Positions 62,136 to 64,000 of a stretch of DNA of 64,000 nt are shown piece after piece; position 1 is the first letter of the stretch, and each line of letters opens with the position of its first letter. This stretch comes from Prorocentrum cordatum (lineage: Eukaryota > Sar > Dinophyceae > Prorocentrales > Prorocentraceae): contig CAUYUJ010018638.1 in the NCBI GenBank assembly GCA_963575745.1, positions 140,001 through 204,000 of the forward strand. The letters run 5' to 3'. The position numbers were made by a program, and so were the translations under genes. The notes below the pieces were generated by a model that ran no database searches, was not told the DNA's origin, and was given only the letters and a program-made list of their open reading frames with translations.

Positions 62136-64000
62136 AGCGCGCGCGCACGCTTGTGTTGAAAATCCGCGTTGCGACACCTTTTGCTCTTGTATGTTTCCGA
62201 AAACAACAGGTTTTTTTTTCCAAGGATTTCGGCATGCGCTCGCGACGACGCGCGCGCGCACTTCGTCCCATTTCTTGCAAAAAGGATTCTCGCGACGGCA
62301 CGCGCGCAAGGGCGCCCGAAAGTTTTCGACATGCGTGTTGAAAATCCGTGTTGCGAAACCCTTTGTTGTTGTATGTGTTTTGGAAGCTCGATTTCGAAAC
62401 CCTTCTGAAACCGAAGGTTTTTGAAGGATTCCGGCATGCGCGCGCGACGACGCGCGCGTGCACACTCTGTTTTTTTGCAAGGGATTCTTGGAAACTTGTG
62501 ATTTGTGATAGACGAGTGCGCGCGCATAGTACTGTTTTGCAGAGGATGGCGGGGGGGGCGATGCCGGTTGGGCTGGGACAGGATGAATTCACAAGTAGGA
62601 TGGACATTGGGTCAGAATCCGATGTGTTTTACATCGGTTCCCGGGTGTCTTTAACCCCGGCGGGAGGGTGGTGGCACTTATATTTTTTGGTAAAGCAAGA
62701 ATCTACGCGGTGCACCCTATGTGATGCAATGAATTTCTGTTCGCAATGAATGAATTGTCCACTCCACTGCTCGCGCAAACGTCCCACCCACCCACCCGCA
62801 ACCGCAACTTGGTTTGCAAACTTCATGCGGCGGCGATTGCGATCATTGCTTCGCGCTGGCTGGTGCGTCTCTGCGGCCGCGCCAACCCGCGCATGCGCGC
62901 ACAGAGGCCAGGTAGTTCGGCGCGACCGACGCGGGCAGTTAAATGCGAGTCAGCGGCCTGGGCGGGTGCGGTATCATGACAACGTCGACAATTGCAGACA
63001 CGTTGACGATGATAATGGCGATGTTGGTGACGACAACTGTAGACACGATGATAATCATCATGATAGTGGCGATGACGGCGCCAATGCCGATCACGCCATC
63101 GACGATGACCGCGTCTTCGCGTCGATGATGAAGGTTTTGGAAGGAATTCGAAATGGGCGCGCGGCAGACGCGCGAAAGTGGCCCGCATGGTAATATTTGG
63201 AACGGATCGTGCCACCCCAGCACGCGCGCAAAGGCGTCCGAACGATTTCGACATGCGCGCGCGAAGCCTGTTAGATAACATTGTATAACAAAGTCAAGGA
63301 CCTATGGTTTTTGTGAGAATTCGCAAGAGCGCGCGCGCACGCGTGTCTTGAACATCCGCGTTGTGAAACCGTTGGTTGTTGTATGTTATCTGGACACCCG
63401 ATTTTGAAATCCTTCCGGAACCGAAGGCTTTCAAAAGATTTCGGCATGCGCGCACGACGACGCGCGACGCGCGCGCGTGTGCACTTCGTCCCGTTGTTTG
63501 CAAGGGAAGCTTTTTTAGAAAATCAGTGTTGCGAAACCGTGTGTTGTTGTATGTGTTTTGGACACTTGAATTTGGAATCCTTCCGAAACCGAAGGTATAT
63601 GAAGGATTTCGGCATGCGCGCGCGGCGACGCGCGCGTGTGCAGTTCGTCCTATTTGTTGATAGGGATTCTTGAACATTGAACATGTTTGATAAAAGGACT
63701 GCGCGCGCATAGCTTTCTTTGCAATGGATGGCGGGGGGGGCCGATACCGGCCTAGCTGGGATACTATTAATTCACTATTTTTTAAGTTCTGGGGGGGAGG
63801 GTGGTAGAACCTCTCTTGTTAGCAAAACGAATCTACACAGTGAACATATATGTGGTGCAATGTATGCGAGGCAATATACGCGATGCGACCTATGTAGTGC
63901 AATCCATGCGGTGCAATCTGCGTTGTGCAAGTTAAGCGATGCAACCTATGTACTACAATCTACGCGGTGCAATCTATGTGCTCGCACACATCACTCTGAC

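Larger units (their letters stand above)
61240..64000. repeat. higher-order satellite, unit over 1 kb, 2+ units
   Basis: Unit 1 about 61,240-62,690, unit 2 about 62,695-63,825, unit 3 begins at about 63,826 and runs off the window. Order within a unit: TCTACGCGGTGCA words; TCCACTGCTCGYGCAAAC and CCACCCGCAACTTGGT; a GAC/GAT-rich block; two copies of a GCGCGC subrepeat (AATCCGCGTTGCGA, TTGTTGTATGTGTTTTGGA, GGCATGCGCGCG); then ATGGCGGGGGGGSCGAT. Unit 3 expands the first block into degenerate 15-mers (GCAATCTAYGCGGT). Confidence 0.85.

Noticed and set aside
1-64000. Ribosomal RNA, spliced-leader gene, telomere repeat or further tRNAs
   Set aside because: I looked for conserved rRNA words, the spliced-leader TTTTGGCTCAAG word, TTTAGGG-type arrays and other GGTTCGA boxes and found no convincing match.

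Overview
This is a GC-rich, repeat-saturated nuclear segment from a eukaryote, most likely a dinoflagellate. The grounds are a broken LINE-type reverse transcriptase on the minus strand at about 5.8-6.65 kb, whose blocks (QFGFRSGAGT, AFDS, GCPLSPF) have the form I associate with dinoflagellate non-LTR elements; an FkbM-type methyltransferase fragment (VKMDIEGAEW) at about 30 kb; a eukaryotic tRNA-Ser(GCT) without encoded CCA at 56,953-57,034; and the absence of bacterial gene organisation. A Prorocentrum-like genome is a guess from composition and repeat style, not a demonstrated identity. I saw no ribosomal RNA, spliced-leader gene, telomere repeat or CRISPR array.

Gene content is very low. 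The tRNA is the only gene I call with high confidence. The LINE pseudogene and the FkbM fragment are well supported but incomplete. Several other minus-strand stretches look like exons or decayed genes: 8.8-9.3, 31.2, 32.0-33.3 (a repeated EDGG...KPI module), 37.0-37.3, 38.85-39.2, 40.6-40.9 and 41.4-42.5 kb. Their functions are unknown. Most long open frames are products of (CTC)n tracts or tandem arrays.

The rest is a mosaic of short foldback or MITE-like elements, satellites and microsatellites. I define about ten families by comparing copies inside the window. Family A has six copies with about 18-bp inverted ends, and four copies have perfect 4-bp target duplications. Family B has seven full or minimal hairpin copies plus a diverged copy and a half copy. 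Family C has five copies with CAGTC ends, four of them flanked by TA. Family D is a GTCGGGC foldback, one copy of which is about 2 kb and carries a satellite array. E, F, G, H, I and L are further hairpin elements. Near 51.1-51.7 kb an uninterrupted 97-bp sequence stands next to a second copy interrupted by both A and F insertions, so filled and empty sites can be read directly.

Tandem arrays: 102 bp (15.36-16.87 kb), 77 bp (23.17-24.48), 25/28 bp (24.93-25.54), 73 bp (35.03-35.69), about 76 bp (43.83-45.44), and a higher-order unit of more than 1 kb with (GAC)n and GCGCGC blocks (61.2 kb to the window end). Long (CTC)n/(GGA)n tracts recur about a dozen times. Almost all comparable element copies share one orientation, while the recognisable coding remnants lie on the opposite strand.
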